64,000 nt of DNA. It comes from Bacillus amyloliquefaciens DSM 7 = ATCC 23350. GTDB taxonomy: Bacteria > Bacillota > Bacilli > Bacillales > Bacillaceae. The DNA is taken from NCBI RefSeq assembly GCF_000196735.1, contig NC_014551.1, positions 2,165,001 through 2,229,000 of the forward strand. Reading direction: 5' to 3'. Positions 24,857 through 35,082 of the stretch are shown one piece after another. The notes beneath the pieces are model-generated. The model was not told the DNA's origin. It did not search any database and saw nothing but the letters and a program-made list of their open reading frames with translations. Made by a program: the position numbers and the translations under genes. Each line of letters starts with the position of its first letter. Within the stretch, counting starts at the first letter, position 1.

Positions 24857-25363
24857 CTATTTTGCGGTGTTTTCTTCTAAAGCCTTCTCTTCGGCGCGAA
24901 TCCTCACAGTAAGCATGCAGGCATTAAGGATTGAAAAGAGAAACAGTGTCCAATACGCCCCGTATAACAGCGGTAGCAAGATAAATTCTAAGATGACAAC
25001 CGCATAGTTCGGGTGCTTCATCCACCTGTACGGCCCCTTTTTGACAAGCTCCGCATCCGGCACGACAAGGATTTTCGTATTCCAATATCGCCCCAGCGAT
25101 AAAAGCGCCCAATACCTGATCCCCTGCACAAATAAAATGATACATATAATGGCGGCCCACCTTGGAGAATGCGCTTTATGAAACGCCGCCACCTCGGCAA
25201 TAAGAGAGACAAAAAAGAGCACGTGCATCAGAACGAGAAAGGGGTAATGCCCTTCTCCGTATTCGACGGCGCCTTGTTTTTTCACTTTCCGCTCATTGCG
25301 CCGGGCCACGATCATCTCCGCAATCCGCTGGGCAGCAAGGAGTATGATAAACAGCCAAAACAT
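24857..25363 (-). CDS. bpsB: Isoprenylcysteine-type O-methyltransferase BpsB (YpbQ)
   Basis: A 168-residue integral membrane protein with four to five hydrophobic helices and the ICMT signature KKGPYRWMKHPNYAVVILE near 110-128, followed by a Glu-rich RAEEKALEE end. In B. subtilis BpsB methylates the triketide and tetraketide pyrones made by BpsA. It overlaps bpsA by one base (25363), so the two are translationally coupled. Confidence 0.88.
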   Translation of the reverse strand: MFWLFIILLAAQRIAEMIVARRNERKVKKQGAVEYGEGHYPFLVLMHVLFFVSLIAEVAAFHKAHSPRWAAIICIILFVQGIRYWALLSLGRYWNTKILVVPDAELVKKGPYRWMKHPNYAVVILEFILLPLLYGAYWTLFLFSILNACMLTVRIRAEEKALEENTAK

Positions 25364-26463
25364 TAAGATGCCCCCCTTTCCCAGCTGAACAGCAAAAGCT
25401 CAGACGAAAATCCCGGCCCGAGAGCGCCGATCAGCCCTTTTTCGTTTTCTTTCTGCCGTCCGTGCAACAACTGTTCTTTTATGACATGAAAAATAGTTGC
25501 TGAAGACATGTTCCCGTGTTTTTGCAGCACCTTCTGAGATGCCGCCAGCTGCCCGGCGTCCATTGAAAGGCTCGTTAAATAGGCGTCAATGACCTTTTTC
25601 CCGCCGGGATGGGCAAGAAAGGTTTTAATGTCGTGAGACAGGACTCCATGTTCATATAAAAATTCATCAACATTATCCTTCAGCCAATGTGAAACAAGAG
25701 TGGGAATGTCTCTGGAAAAAATGACTTGAAATCCGCTGTCGGTGAATTCCCAGCCCATCACATCTTCCGCATCCGGCATCATCACCGATTGAGTGGCGAA
25801 TATCCTCGGAACGAGCGGCTGTTTGACGTCTTTCCGGCTCGCCTTCTCCCCTCCGATTAGTACGGCGGCAATTCCGTCCGCAAACAGGGAGGTTCCGATT
25901 AAATTGCTTTTTGACTTGTCCTCCGGCTGAAACGTTAAGCTGCAAAGCTCAGCCGCGATAACAAGCACGTATGCTTCAGGGTAGGCACGGCAGTATTCAT
26001 ACGCCCTGGACAGCCCGGCCGCTCCGCCCGCGCATCCTAAGCCCCAGATCGGGATCCGTTTTGTTTTCGCAGAAAAAGGAAGCTGATTCATCACCTTCGC
26101 TTCAATGCTGGGTGTCGAAAGCCCGGTGCTGGAAATAAAAAAGATCGCATCTACTTTTTCATATGGAAAGGGATTTGTTAAACATTCCGGGTTTGTTAAA
26201 CAATCAACCGCCGCATCCACGCTGTGCTTAACGGTTTCTTCCGTATACAGCCGGTTCTTTTCTGAAAAACCCCGTTCCGTTTTATACCATTCAATCGGCC
26301 GTACAAACTGTCTTGATTCAATTTCGCCGTTTTGAAAGGCTTTTAACAGCCGGTCAATATCCTTAAATGAATTGGCAAACATCCCTCTCGCAAATTCCGC
26401 CGCCTTTTCTTGCGAGACGTGATGCTCCGGAATACTCGTTCCGACCGATAACACATATGCCAT
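25363..26463 (-). CDS. bpsA: Type III polyketide synthase BpsA (BcsA)
   Basis: A 366-residue chalcone-synthase-like enzyme that makes long-chain alkylpyrones from fatty acyl-CoA and malonyl-CoA. The catalytic Cys is in WGLGCAGGAAGL (near 143), the His in FLAHPGGKKV and the Asn in HGNMSSATIFHV, the full Cys-His-Asn triad. I start at ATG 26463, six bases after AGAGGTG; earlier in-frame starts lie in or next to that site. First gene of the bpsA-bpsB operon. Symbol bcsA is also used. Confidence 0.93.
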   Translation of the reverse strand: MAYVLSVGTSIPEHHVSQEKAAEFARGMFANSFKDIDRLLKAFQNGEIESRQFVRPIEWYKTERGFSEKNRLYTEETVKHSVDAAVDCLTNPECLTNPFPYEKVDAIFFISSTGLSTPSIEAKVMNQLPFSAKTKRIPIWGLGCAGGAAGLSRAYEYCRAYPEAYVLVIAAELCSLTFQPEDKSKSNLIGTSLFADGIAAVLIGGEKASRKDVKQPLVPRIFATQSVMMPDAEDVMGWEFTDSGFQVIFSRDIPTLVSHWLKDNVDEFLYEHGVLSHDIKTFLAHPGGKKVIDAYLTSLSMDAGQLAASQKVLQKHGNMSSATIFHVIKEQLLHGRQKENEKGLIGALGPGFSSELLLFSWERGAS

Positions 26464-26628
26464 ACCCATCACCTCTTCACATAAAGGTTTCCGCTTTTTT
26501 CCTGAATGTATGCACGAGGTTTGAATGAAGGATTTCGCTGACCTGCCATTTTCATTGCAAATTGGCCCTTTTGAATGACAAACCGTTCGATTATACTTGA
26601 TCCATTCATAAAAAAGGTTGTGATAGGA

Positions 26629-27237
26629 ATGCTGACACCCGTCATACTTAAAGGGTCACTCGTTCAGTTAGAGCCGATGAAGCTTGATCACTCTCAGGCA
26701 CTCTGCGAAGCGGCTTCAGAAAATAGAACAACTTACGCTTACAGCCATGTACCTGACGGAATCCAAGAAACAAAGCGTTATATTGAGCATGCGCTTTCCG
26801 ATTATGGAAAAGGGCTTGCATTGCCTTTTGCAGTACGGAGCCTTAAAACGGATCGAATCGTCGGAAGCACGAGGTTTATGGATGTGGGAGTGTTTACGCG
26901 GCCGCCCGATGCAGCTCCGGAAGTGTGTGAGATCGGCAGCACGTGGTATGCCTCTTCCATGCAGCGGACAGGTGTCAATACGGAGTGTAAACTTTTGATG
27001 CTGACCCATGCGTTTGACGTGTGGCAAGCTGTCAGAGTGACGCTGAAAACCGATGTTCGCAACCAGCGCTCACGGACTGCGATTTTACGGATCGGAGCCC
27101 AATTTGAAGGAATCCGCCGCGCGCACATTCCGGATGTCGACGGCGGCCTCAGAGATACCGCCTACTACTCCATCCTTCATGAGGAATGGCCTTACATCCG
27201 GCAAAACCTTTCTGACCGGCTCGGGGCATACAACTGA
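26629..27237 (+). CDS. GNAT-family N-acetyltransferase (RimJ/RimL-like)
   Basis: A 202-residue protein with the GNAT fold of the RimL type. The acetyl-CoA loop and following motif appear as EIGSTWYASSMQRTGVNTE, and the C-terminal VTLKTDVRNQRSRTAILRIGAQFEG is the usual Asn-x-x-S-x-x-A-I-x-x-x-G-A signature. Substrate could be a ribosomal protein N-terminus, an antibiotic or a small amine; sequence does not decide. A TTGAAT/TATACT pair at about 26574-26600 (15 bp apart) is a weak promoter candidate. Divergent from bpsA; ends at a strong terminator shared with the Atl gene. Confidence 0.8.
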   Translation: MLTPVILKGSLVQLEPMKLDHSQALCEAASENRTTYAYSHVPDGIQETKRYIEHALSDYGKGLALPFAVRSLKTDRIVGSTRFMDVGVFTRPPDAAPEVCEIGSTWYASSMQRTGVNTECKLLMLTHAFDVWQAVRVTLKTDVRNQRSRTAILRIGAQFEGIRRAHIPDVDGGLRDTAYYSILHEEWPYIRQNLSDRLGAYN

Positions 27238-27238
27238 A

Positions 27239-27268
27239 AAACCTGCCGATATATACGGCAGGTTTTTT
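27239..27268. terminator. Bidirectional terminator between the GNAT gene and atl
   Basis: ACCTGCCG-ATATATA-CGGCAGGT followed by TTTTT on the plus strand and preceded by A residues for the minus strand. Confidence 0.92.
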
Positions 27269-27575
27269 ACATTTCCGGATCATATGCGTATAAATTGAGA
27301 TTGATCCGTCCTTCTGGCGTGACCTCTACCCCCTCAGCCTCAAGAGACAGCTTCTGTACTGAAAACAGCTCTTCATCTTTTAACCCGATTTCACCCTTTG
27401 CATTGATGACCCGGTGCCAAGGAAGACGATGCTTTTTACTCATGGAGTGAAGTATCCTCACAACCTGCCTCGCTCCCCGCGGACTTCCCGCAAGGCCGGC
27501 AATTTGCCCATACGTCATCACTTTTCCTTCAGGTATCTGTTTGATAATGGCTAACGCCCGTTCCGTAAATGTCAT
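27267..27575 (-). CDS. Alkyltransferase-like (Atl/YbaZ-type) DNA base-flipping protein
   Basis: A 102-residue member of the O6-alkylguanine-DNA alkyltransferase C-terminal domain family. The winged-helix DNA-binding region is GKVMTYGQIAGLAGSPRGARQV, with the Arg finger in RGARQV. The active-site motif PCHRV is replaced by PWHRV, so the acceptor cysteine is Trp. Proteins of this type bind O6-alkylguanine, flip it and hand it to nucleotide excision repair rather than transferring the alkyl group. ATG at 27575 follows ATGAGGG by 5 bases. Confidence 0.87.
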   Translation of the reverse strand: MTFTERALAIIKQIPEGKVMTYGQIAGLAGSPRGARQVVRILHSMSKKHRLPWHRVINAKGEIGLKDEELFSVQKLSLEAEGVEVTPEGRINLNLYAYDPEM

Positions 27576-27657
27576 GGAAACCCTCATTTCCCGAAATACA
27601 GCAGTATTCTTAGCTTCTTCCGCACTTATCATACAACAGTTTTGAAGGTGAAGTCAC

Positions 27658-27750
27658 TTGAGCGGCAGCCTGCTGTTTGTACTAGGTTTTAGAGAAGCGT
27701 CTCAGTACCTATCCGAAGAAAAAGAAAAGGTTTGTACTGCTCATGCCTAA
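27658..27750 (+). CDS. Possible 30-codon ORF or gene remnant
   Basis: TTG at 27658 preceded by GAAGGTGA, encoding LSGSLLFVLGFREASQYLSE and ending KVCTAHA. It has coding-like composition and a passable ribosome site but no recognised family and no promoter. It lies at the left edge of the low-GC segment, between atl and a decayed gene, and may be debris. Confidence 0.25.
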   Translation: MSGSLLFVLGFREASQYLSEEKEKVCTAHA

Positions 27751-27913
27751 AGATGGTCAGAAGCAATAGCTGAAAAATTAATCATCATACTGGTGAGTTC
27801 TGTAATAATTCTCAGCGGGATAGATATTCCACTCCCAAAACATTTGAGCCCTGAGATAAAATATTCCGATCTATAAAAATTTCAAAATTAAGGAGCATTC
27901 GTTCATATTCAAT

Positions 27914-28326
27914 TTAGTTAAGAATCCATAGATAGTTCCGATCAGCAGAAATTTTTGTTTTGACAATTAACAAATAGCAGCCATCAAAAGATGTGCAATT
28001 GTAATATACTCCGTCTTTTAAAAAACATTTTTCAATTTCTTCTAGATTAAGTATATGAAGCCCCCGCGTGCATTTCTGCCATAAATCAGCACAGCAAATA
28101 TTCTAGCCTCGTTATGATGCAGTTTCAAAAAAACTCTATAGTCATCGTGGAACGAAACATTCAATTTCTCGATTGTTTGCACCTTTAGAAGAGGTGCATT
28201 TCACTTCAGCCAAAATTCCCTCACTCTTTTAAAGTTTTAATTGTCCTTTTTCAACAATGAATTCTTTTAAACCTTTTATTTCTTTTCAGGTTTTATAGCT
28301 ATCTTTTTTGATAGTTATATGATGGT
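27914..28326 (-). pseudogene. Decayed gene of unknown family
   Basis: Minus-strand coding-like stretches occur in successive frames: HITIKKDSYKT, stop, KEIKGLKEFIVEKGQLKL; then KRVREFWLK, stop, NAPLLKVQTIEKLNVSFHDD followed by YRVFLKLHHNEARIFAVLIY and GRNARGGFIYLI; then, shifted by one base, LEEIEKCFLKDGVYYNCTSF through NYLWILN and a stop at 27914. At least two in-frame stops and two frameshifts interrupt what would be a protein of about 130 residues. No start codon was found. The family is not recognised. It is divergent from the LCI-like gene. The flanks 27751-27913 and 28327-28390 hold nothing else I can identify. Confidence 0.6.
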
Positions 28327-28468
28327 GCTTATTCTATCACCCTTTCATGAACCACGATTTAAGTAAATTATTAGTATGTTCACAAAAAGTTAACAAAAAT
28401 GATCATGGACACTTTTAACATAATATGTAATAATACAGTTGTATCAAAAAAGAAAAGGAGTGTTTAAA

Positions 28469-28765
28469 ATGAAAATGAAAAAAGTCTTAACTGGTTCCGC
28501 CTTGTCTCTTGCTCTGCTTGTTTCAGCTGCACCTGCATTTGCAACCGCTGCTTCAGCAACATCTAACACAGTCAGTGTTGAAAAGGAACAAAAAGTAATA
28601 ACACCACAAGCATATTTAAAAAGAGTTCCTCTTACTGGATATCCATCTAGATGGAGCATTCCTAACAAAACAGTTTTCATGGGAGTGACACTATACTTGA
28701 AAGAAGCTAGACAGGAAAGTGATGGTACATGGACTGGAATATTTGAAGGTTGGATTAACGACTAA
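28469..28765 (+). CDS. Secreted LCI-like antimicrobial peptide precursor
   Basis: A 98-residue precursor. Signal peptide MKMKKVLTGSALSLALLVSA ends APAFA near residue 25. The rest is a Ser/Thr-rich linker and a C-terminal ~48-residue core with no cysteines, ending GTWTGIFEGWIND. Mature LCI from B. subtilis/amyloliquefaciens ends, as I recall it, GYWVGIYEVWDRK; the W-x-G-I-(Y/F)-E-x-W pattern, aromatic beta-strand composition and overall architecture match, but the sequence is strongly diverged. The ATG at 28469 follows GGAG by 8 bases. A TGGACA/TAATAA-like promoter lies at about 28405-28432. Alternative: an unrelated secreted beta-peptide. Confidence 0.65.
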   Translation: MKMKKVLTGSALSLALLVSAAPAFATAASATSNTVSVEKEQKVITPQAYLKRVPLTGYPSRWSIPNKTVFMGVTLYLKEARQESDGTWTGIFEGWIND

Positions 28766-28822
28766 ATAATATTGGAGTATCTTGAACATTTGTCCTTTAG
28801 GACACGTTACAAATAAAATGAA

Positions 28823-28868
28823 AGAGGATGCCTCACAAAAAGTTCAGCAAACTTTCGGAAGCATCCTC
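28823..28868 (-). terminator. Hairpin, likely terminator of xpt-pbuX
   Basis: GAGGATGC pairs with GCATCCTC, with an inner AAGTT/AACTT pair. On the minus strand it is followed by TTTCATTTTATTTG. It lies 60 bases after the pbuX stop and also 57 bases after the LCI-like gene. Confidence 0.6.
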
Positions 28869-28929
28869 GATCTCGGGATTTCATAAAGAAATATTATTAA
28901 AATGTTATTTTTTTAAGAAAAACGGGTGA

Positions 28930-30830
<1,901 letters not shown>

Positions 30831-30841
30831 TTATATAAAAT

Positions 30842-30882
30842 AAAAAAAGCATTGCCCGCTCTCAAAAAAGAGCAAGCAATGC
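30842..30882 (-). terminator. Riboswitch-controlled terminator of xpt-pbuX
   Basis: GCATTGC-TTGCTCT / AGAGCGG-GCAATGC stem on the minus strand followed by TTTTTTTA, between aptamer and xpt. This is the expression platform: guanine binding allows it to form. Confidence 0.93.
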
Positions 30883-30926
30883 CGAATAATCTACACGTAA
30901 CGGCGAATGAAAGCCGTCCCATTGCT

Positions 30927-30995
30927 CACTCATAGTCGGTCATTTACGGTGACCGGTAGAAACTTGCGTGCCATATCCACGCGATTATATGAGTG
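30927..30995 (-). ncRNA. Guanine riboswitch aptamer (xpt-pbuX)
   Basis: Minus-strand sequence begins CACTCATATAATCGCGTGG and ends CGACTATGAGTG, closing P1 with CACTCATA/TATGAGTG. The conserved loops TATGGCACGCAAGTTTCTACCGG and CACCGTAAATGACCG are present. The J3/1 base before TAT is C (GACTAT), which specifies guanine over adenine. Nearly identical to the well-known B. subtilis xpt aptamer. Confidence 0.97.
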
Positions 30996-31014
30996 TTCGT
31001 ATGATATTAATCAA

Positions 31015-31100
31015 ATTATAACAAGATACAGTCCTTTTGCATAGAGAAATTTGAATATTTCCGAACTTTTACAAAGAATCAGTTTCTATTATTCGTCTTT
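31015..31100 (-). promoter_or_regulatory. xpt promoter and PurBox pair
   Basis: A consensus -10 TATAAT lies at 31015-31020 on the minus strand, 20 bases before the aptamer. Upstream, 31057-31069 reads ATTTCCGAACTTT, a perfect fit to the PurR box AWWWCCGAACWWT; about 17 bases further, 31087-31099 holds an inverted weaker box with ATTCG. Paired inverted PurBoxes with this spacing are typical of PurR-controlled genes. Confidence 0.75.
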
Positions 31101-31112
31101 TTGGAATTTTTA

Positions 31113-31141
31113 GAAAAACACCCGGCGTATACCGGGCGTTT
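31113..31141 (-). terminator. ypwA terminator
   Basis: CCCGG-TATACG-CCGGG stem with weak flanking pairs, followed on the minus strand by TGTTTTTC. Directly after the ypwA stop. Confidence 0.85.
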
Positions 31142-31144
31142 CGT

Positions 31145-32647
31145 TTATAAATATAAATTTGAATATTTGCCGACGAGATACTCAATAAGATATTGGACGT
31201 TCAGCTCTTCTCCCGTTGCATCTTTAATGATGTCTAGCGGCATTTTACGTCTTCCGTGCTGATGAACCTTTTCTGTCAGCCATTGCTTGATCGGCTCAAA
31301 ATCGCCCCGTTCTATTAATTGATCAAATTCAGGCAGATCGTCAAGCATGGTATTCTTCAGCTGAGCCGCATACATATATCCGAGCGCATAGGAAGGGAAA
31401 TAACCGAAATCTCCGCCTGCCCAATGAACGTCCTGCAAAATGCCTTTCGCGTCAGATGGCGGCGTAATGCCTAAATAATCATGATATTTTTGATTCCACA
31501 ATGCAGGCAGTTCTTCAACTGTCACTTCATTGCTGAAAATCGCTTTTTCAATTTCATAACGGATAATAATATGAAGCGGATATGTCAGCTCATCGGCTTC
31601 AATTCGGATAAAGGACGGTTTCGCCTCGTTGACGGCGCGTACAAAATCCTCTCTTTTTACATCTTGAAATTGATCAGGCGAAGCCTCAATCATTTTTTCA
31701 TAATATGCGGTCCAAAAATGTTGATTTCTGGCGATAAAGTTTTCATAAAATAACGATTGGGATTCATGAATGCCCATGGATGCACCGTCAGATAAGTTCG
31801 TTCCGCTAAGCGCTTCGTCAATATTCTGCTCGTAGATCGCATGCCCGCATTCATGTATCGTTCCGAAAATCGCGGTGCGGAAATCGTTCTCGTCATATCT
31901 GGTCGTGACCCGCACATCGCCGCGGTTGATTGTCGTCATAAACGGATGCACCGTCTCGTCCAGGCGGCCGCCGTCAAACTCATATCCGAGCTCTTTTAAG
32001 AAATACAATGATAGATCTTTTTGTTTTTCTTTCGGAAATGTTTTTGTTATAAAGGAGGTGTCCGGTTTATTGCCGGATGCCGTCACTTTTTTGACAAGCG
32101 GAATAATCGCTTCCTTCAATTCAGAAAACAGCTGATCCAGCACCTTTACCGTAACACCCGGTTCGAAAATATCGAGCAATGCGTTATACGGGTGGTCTTC
32201 ATAACCCCAATAAGAAATAAACCGCTTATTAAAATCAATCAGCTTCTCAAGGTAAGGAGCAAACATAGAAAAATCAGAAGCCGCCCTTGCCTCCTCCCAA
32301 GCCGTTTCAGCTTTCGATGTCAAAATGACGTATTCTCTATATTCATCTTCAGGAATTTTTTTATTATGATCATAATCTTTTTTTGCAAGTTCCGCCGCTT
32401 TCACTGTATCTTCAGGCAGCTCTTCGGCATGCGCGAGAAGGATGTCAATCAGCTCTTTCATCCGGTCGGATGTCTGGATTTGAAAAACGTCAGCCGACAG
32501 CTGACCGATGCTTTCCGCACGGTCATCAGAGCCTTTTTTCGGGGCTCCCGTTCTTGAGTCCCAATGCATAAGCGCAATGGCTTCTTCATAGTGGGATACC
32601 CTTTTCAGCAGATCAAAAAATTCTTTTTCATATGTATGTAAATCCAT
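31145..32647 (-). CDS. ypwA: Carboxypeptidase 1 (M32 family metallopeptidase) YpwA
   Basis: A 500-residue M32 metallocarboxypeptidase. The zinc motif HEXXH is HECGH in FGTIHECGHAIYEQN (near 262), the third ligand Glu is in MGIHESQSLFYENF (near 294), and the family DRAE/ESIGQL and IRIEADELTYPLHIIIRYEIE blocks are intact. It releases C-terminal residues from peptides with broad specificity, in the cytoplasm. ATG at 32647 after AAGGGAGGG. Flanked by terminators on both sides, so monocistronic. Confidence 0.93.
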   Translation of the reverse strand: MDLHTYEKEFFDLLKRVSHYEEAIALMHWDSRTGAPKKGSDDRAESIGQLSADVFQIQTSDRMKELIDILLAHAEELPEDTVKAAELAKKDYDHNKKIPEDEYREYVILTSKAETAWEEARAASDFSMFAPYLEKLIDFNKRFISYWGYEDHPYNALLDIFEPGVTVKVLDQLFSELKEAIIPLVKKVTASGNKPDTSFITKTFPKEKQKDLSLYFLKELGYEFDGGRLDETVHPFMTTINRGDVRVTTRYDENDFRTAIFGTIHECGHAIYEQNIDEALSGTNLSDGASMGIHESQSLFYENFIARNQHFWTAYYEKMIEASPDQFQDVKREDFVRAVNEAKPSFIRIEADELTYPLHIIIRYEIEKAIFSNEVTVEELPALWNQKYHDYLGITPPSDAKGILQDVHWAGGDFGYFPSYALGYMYAAQLKNTMLDDLPEFDQLIERGDFEPIKQWLTEKVHQHGRRKMPLDIIKDATGEELNVQYLIEYLVGKYSNLYL

Positions 32648-32716
32648 AACCGTTCCCTCCCTTTTCACTATCAATTACAGGCTAATGGAACGCCGTGATA
32701 AAGTCAACTTCCCGGA

Positions 32717-32751
32717 TTTAAAAAAAGCCGCAGGATGAAAATCCCGCAGCA
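32717..32751 (-). terminator. ypvA terminator
   Basis: GCTGCGGGAT-TTTC-ATCCTGCGGC with two wobbles, followed on the minus strand by TTTTTTTAAA. Confidence 0.9.
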
Positions 32752-32758
32752 TGTGTTT

Positions 32759-34678
32759 TTATACGATTTTCGGTGTAACAGGCAAGACCTTTTTGACTTC
32801 GGCCAGAACCCGTTCGCTTTCTCCGCCCGCGTAAATGGATATGGTTCCTCTGTCTTGATTAGAGCGGATAAGGCGGCCGATTCCCTGCCGGACTCTCAGC
32901 AGCATGTACGGCAGATCAACTTCCTCAAACGGGTCTTTTTTCGCTCCGTTCCGCTTTGCGGTAAATACAGGGTCATGCGGCGGATAAGGCAACGCCCAAA
33001 TGGTCACATTTCGGAGTGAGTCACCCGGAATGTCAAGACCCTCCCATAAGTGGACGGAACAAAGCACTGATTCTTCATCCCGCTGAAATTTTTCGACCAG
33101 GCTGCTGATCTCTTCGTCACCTTCGTAGTATATCGGATACGGCAGTTCCCATGCGGCAGCCTGTTCTTTAAATTCCTTCATATCTTCAAAAGAAGGGAAA
33201 AGAACGAGGGTGCGGCCTTCATTCTCCTTAATCGTTTCAATGGTTCTCGCTGTTTTCTGCTCAGACGTCATATCACCGTGAAGCGTAACAGACATTTGCT
33301 CCTCGTAGTCGTACGGAGATTCAACGGTAAATGATAAAGGATCGCGGATTCCAAGACTGTCTGCAATATAATCAAATGAACCGCCCTCAGAAAGAGTGGC
33401 TGATGAGAAAATATAAGGGATCTTTTTAGAAAAGACCTTTTCTCCCAGCACTTCGGCTACAGTTCTCGGCATCACGACAAATGTTGAGTCTGTATCCTGC
33501 TTTTCAAGCCAGCTGATGGCATCCTTTTGATACAGCGAAAGTGAATATGCCATTTGTTCGACGTATTCTTCTACGACTGACAGCTCGTACTTATCAATCG
33601 TATACATTTCGGATTCAAATACGAGCGCCTCGCCGATTTTATCAAGCAGACGGCACAGTTCGTCAGCTGCACGCTTAACGCGCTGGTCGTTTTGGATATC
33701 CAATCGGTGGGAGCCGGCGATTTCCTTCGATTCCTCTGACAGCACATAGAAAAACTCATCATTTGCGGCAAGGGAATCTTCAATCAATTCGGCAAATTCC
33801 TCCCTGATGTCATTTTGAAGCAGGCGCTCTAAAAACAGCTCAAGCGTCGATTGCTTCACACGATAGGTTAACGCTTTTTGCGCGGCGAATTCCAGCAGAT
33901 GCCCTTCGTCAAACACGACGGCGCTGTGATCCGGCAAAAGCGGCAGCTGCCCTTCCCTTTTGCGTGATTCTTCTGTCCATACATGTTCCATGTAGAAATC
34001 ATGGGAACAAACAATCAGATCCGTTGATTTTCTGTAATGATCTCTTGAAAGTGTTAAACCGCATCTATGTCTCATATCACATGTTAAACAATCCTGGAAG
34101 GAATCATAGCTTACGCTTGACCACTCTTCATTCGTCAAATCAGCGTACTGCTTGCGGTCGCCGTACGGATAAAAGCGCTGCATCGCTTGTGATTCATGCA
34201 CGAATGAAGGCAGCGACTCATAAAGATCCAGCCACTTTTCATCATCAGAACGCTGCATCGTTTTCTCAAGCTTTTTCAGACACAGGTACTGCTCATGGGA
34301 TTTTGACAGCCTTGTATCAATCTGTAAATCCAAATGTTCTGTCAGCTTGGAAATATCGCCTTCTTTTTTGACAAGCTGTTCAATTAACGTTTCATCGGCG
34401 CATGCAATAATGGCCGGTTTCCCCGTATATCTGGCATAGCTGATGGCAAACAGCAGATACACCAGCGTTTTCCCCGTACCGACTCCTGCCTCAGCGAACA
34501 TGACCTTTTTCTCTTTAAATGCCCGTTCAAGCTGAAACGCCATAAATACCTGCTCATCCCGAAGGTCAAAGCCTTTTTCGGGAAGGATATCGTAAAACAC
34601 GTCACCAATCCAATTGTTCAATTCTTCGTAAAAATTCTTTTCTTTTGTTAAAGCAAAAGGCAAACGTGATGTTGTCAC
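32759..34678 (-). CDS. ypvA: DinG/XPD-family ATP-dependent helicase YpvA
   Basis: A 639-residue superfamily 2 helicase. Walker A is AEAGVGTGKTLVYLL (about 63-77), motif II is VVFDEGHLLEF, motif VI is RVRQGIGRLIRS near the end. Four cysteines that could hold a 4Fe-4S cluster lie between motifs I and II: one in QYLCLKK and three in QDCLTCDMRHRC. It is thus an XPD-type helicase, unlike the DinG protein at 56-58.7 kb, which lacks such cysteines. Start ATG at 34678. Confidence 0.9.
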   Translation of the reverse strand: MTTSRLPFALTKEKNFYEELNNWIGDVFYDILPEKGFDLRDEQVFMAFQLERAFKEKKVMFAEAGVGTGKTLVYLLFAISYARYTGKPAIIACADETLIEQLVKKEGDISKLTEHLDLQIDTRLSKSHEQYLCLKKLEKTMQRSDDEKWLDLYESLPSFVHESQAMQRFYPYGDRKQYADLTNEEWSSVSYDSFQDCLTCDMRHRCGLTLSRDHYRKSTDLIVCSHDFYMEHVWTEESRKREGQLPLLPDHSAVVFDEGHLLEFAAQKALTYRVKQSTLELFLERLLQNDIREEFAELIEDSLAANDEFFYVLSEESKEIAGSHRLDIQNDQRVKRAADELCRLLDKIGEALVFESEMYTIDKYELSVVEEYVEQMAYSLSLYQKDAISWLEKQDTDSTFVVMPRTVAEVLGEKVFSKKIPYIFSSATLSEGGSFDYIADSLGIRDPLSFTVESPYDYEEQMSVTLHGDMTSEQKTARTIETIKENEGRTLVLFPSFEDMKEFKEQAAAWELPYPIYYEGDEEISSLVEKFQRDEESVLCSVHLWEGLDIPGDSLRNVTIWALPYPPHDPVFTAKRNGAKKDPFEEVDLPYMLLRVRQGIGRLIRSNQDRGTISIYAGGESERVLAEVKKVLPVTPKIV

Positions 34679-34744
34679 CCAACTCCAACCCCTAACTATT
34701 CGGCATTCAGACCATCTATAATATCATTTAACCCTTTTCAATAC

Positions 34745-34775
34745 AACAAAAAAACTTGGCCGCGCCAAGTTTTTG
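34745..34775. terminator. Terminator between the yptA-like gene and ypvA
   Basis: AAACTTGGC-CGC-GCCAAGTTT with A and T runs on both sides; on the minus strand it ends with TTTTTTTG. Confidence 0.9.
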
Positions 34776-34781
34776 TAATTG

Positions 34782-34973
34782 TTATTTCCGATTAATGACA
34801 TGTGAACATAAAAACGGATGGTCTGTTGAATGTGTGTGTTTTACCGCATTTTCAAGATTTTCCTGTGCGTGTGTCACGGCGGAAGGATCTAGCTCCGCTC
34901 CGGCTTCCTGCAGCTGGGACGCAGTTGCTTCTAACGCCTTTTGTATTTTACTGAAGTACTCACTGTTCAGCAT
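34782..34973 (-). CDS. Small protein YptA-like
   Basis: A 63-residue helical protein (EYFSKIQKALEATASQLQEA) with a His-rich C-terminal third (KHTHSTDHPFLCSHVI). Preceded by GAGAGGTGA. It sits upstream of ypvA behind its own terminator, where B. subtilis has the small gene yptA. I am not certain enough of the name to assign it. Function unknown. Confidence 0.65.
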   Translation of the reverse strand: MLNSEYFSKIQKALEATASQLQEAGAELDPSAVTHAQENLENAVKHTHSTDHPFLCSHVINRK

Positions 34974-35082
34974 AAAATAAGATCACCTCTCAAATAGAAA
35001 TAATCATCATTCTATGCCGATGCCTCACTTTCTATACATGCCTTCCTGAATGATCCGCACCTGACCTGCACAAACTACAACA

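Noticed and set aside
27658..28468. Mobile element at the accessory segment
   Set aside because: No transposase, terminal inverted repeats, target-site duplication, integrase or tRNA attachment site could be found around it.
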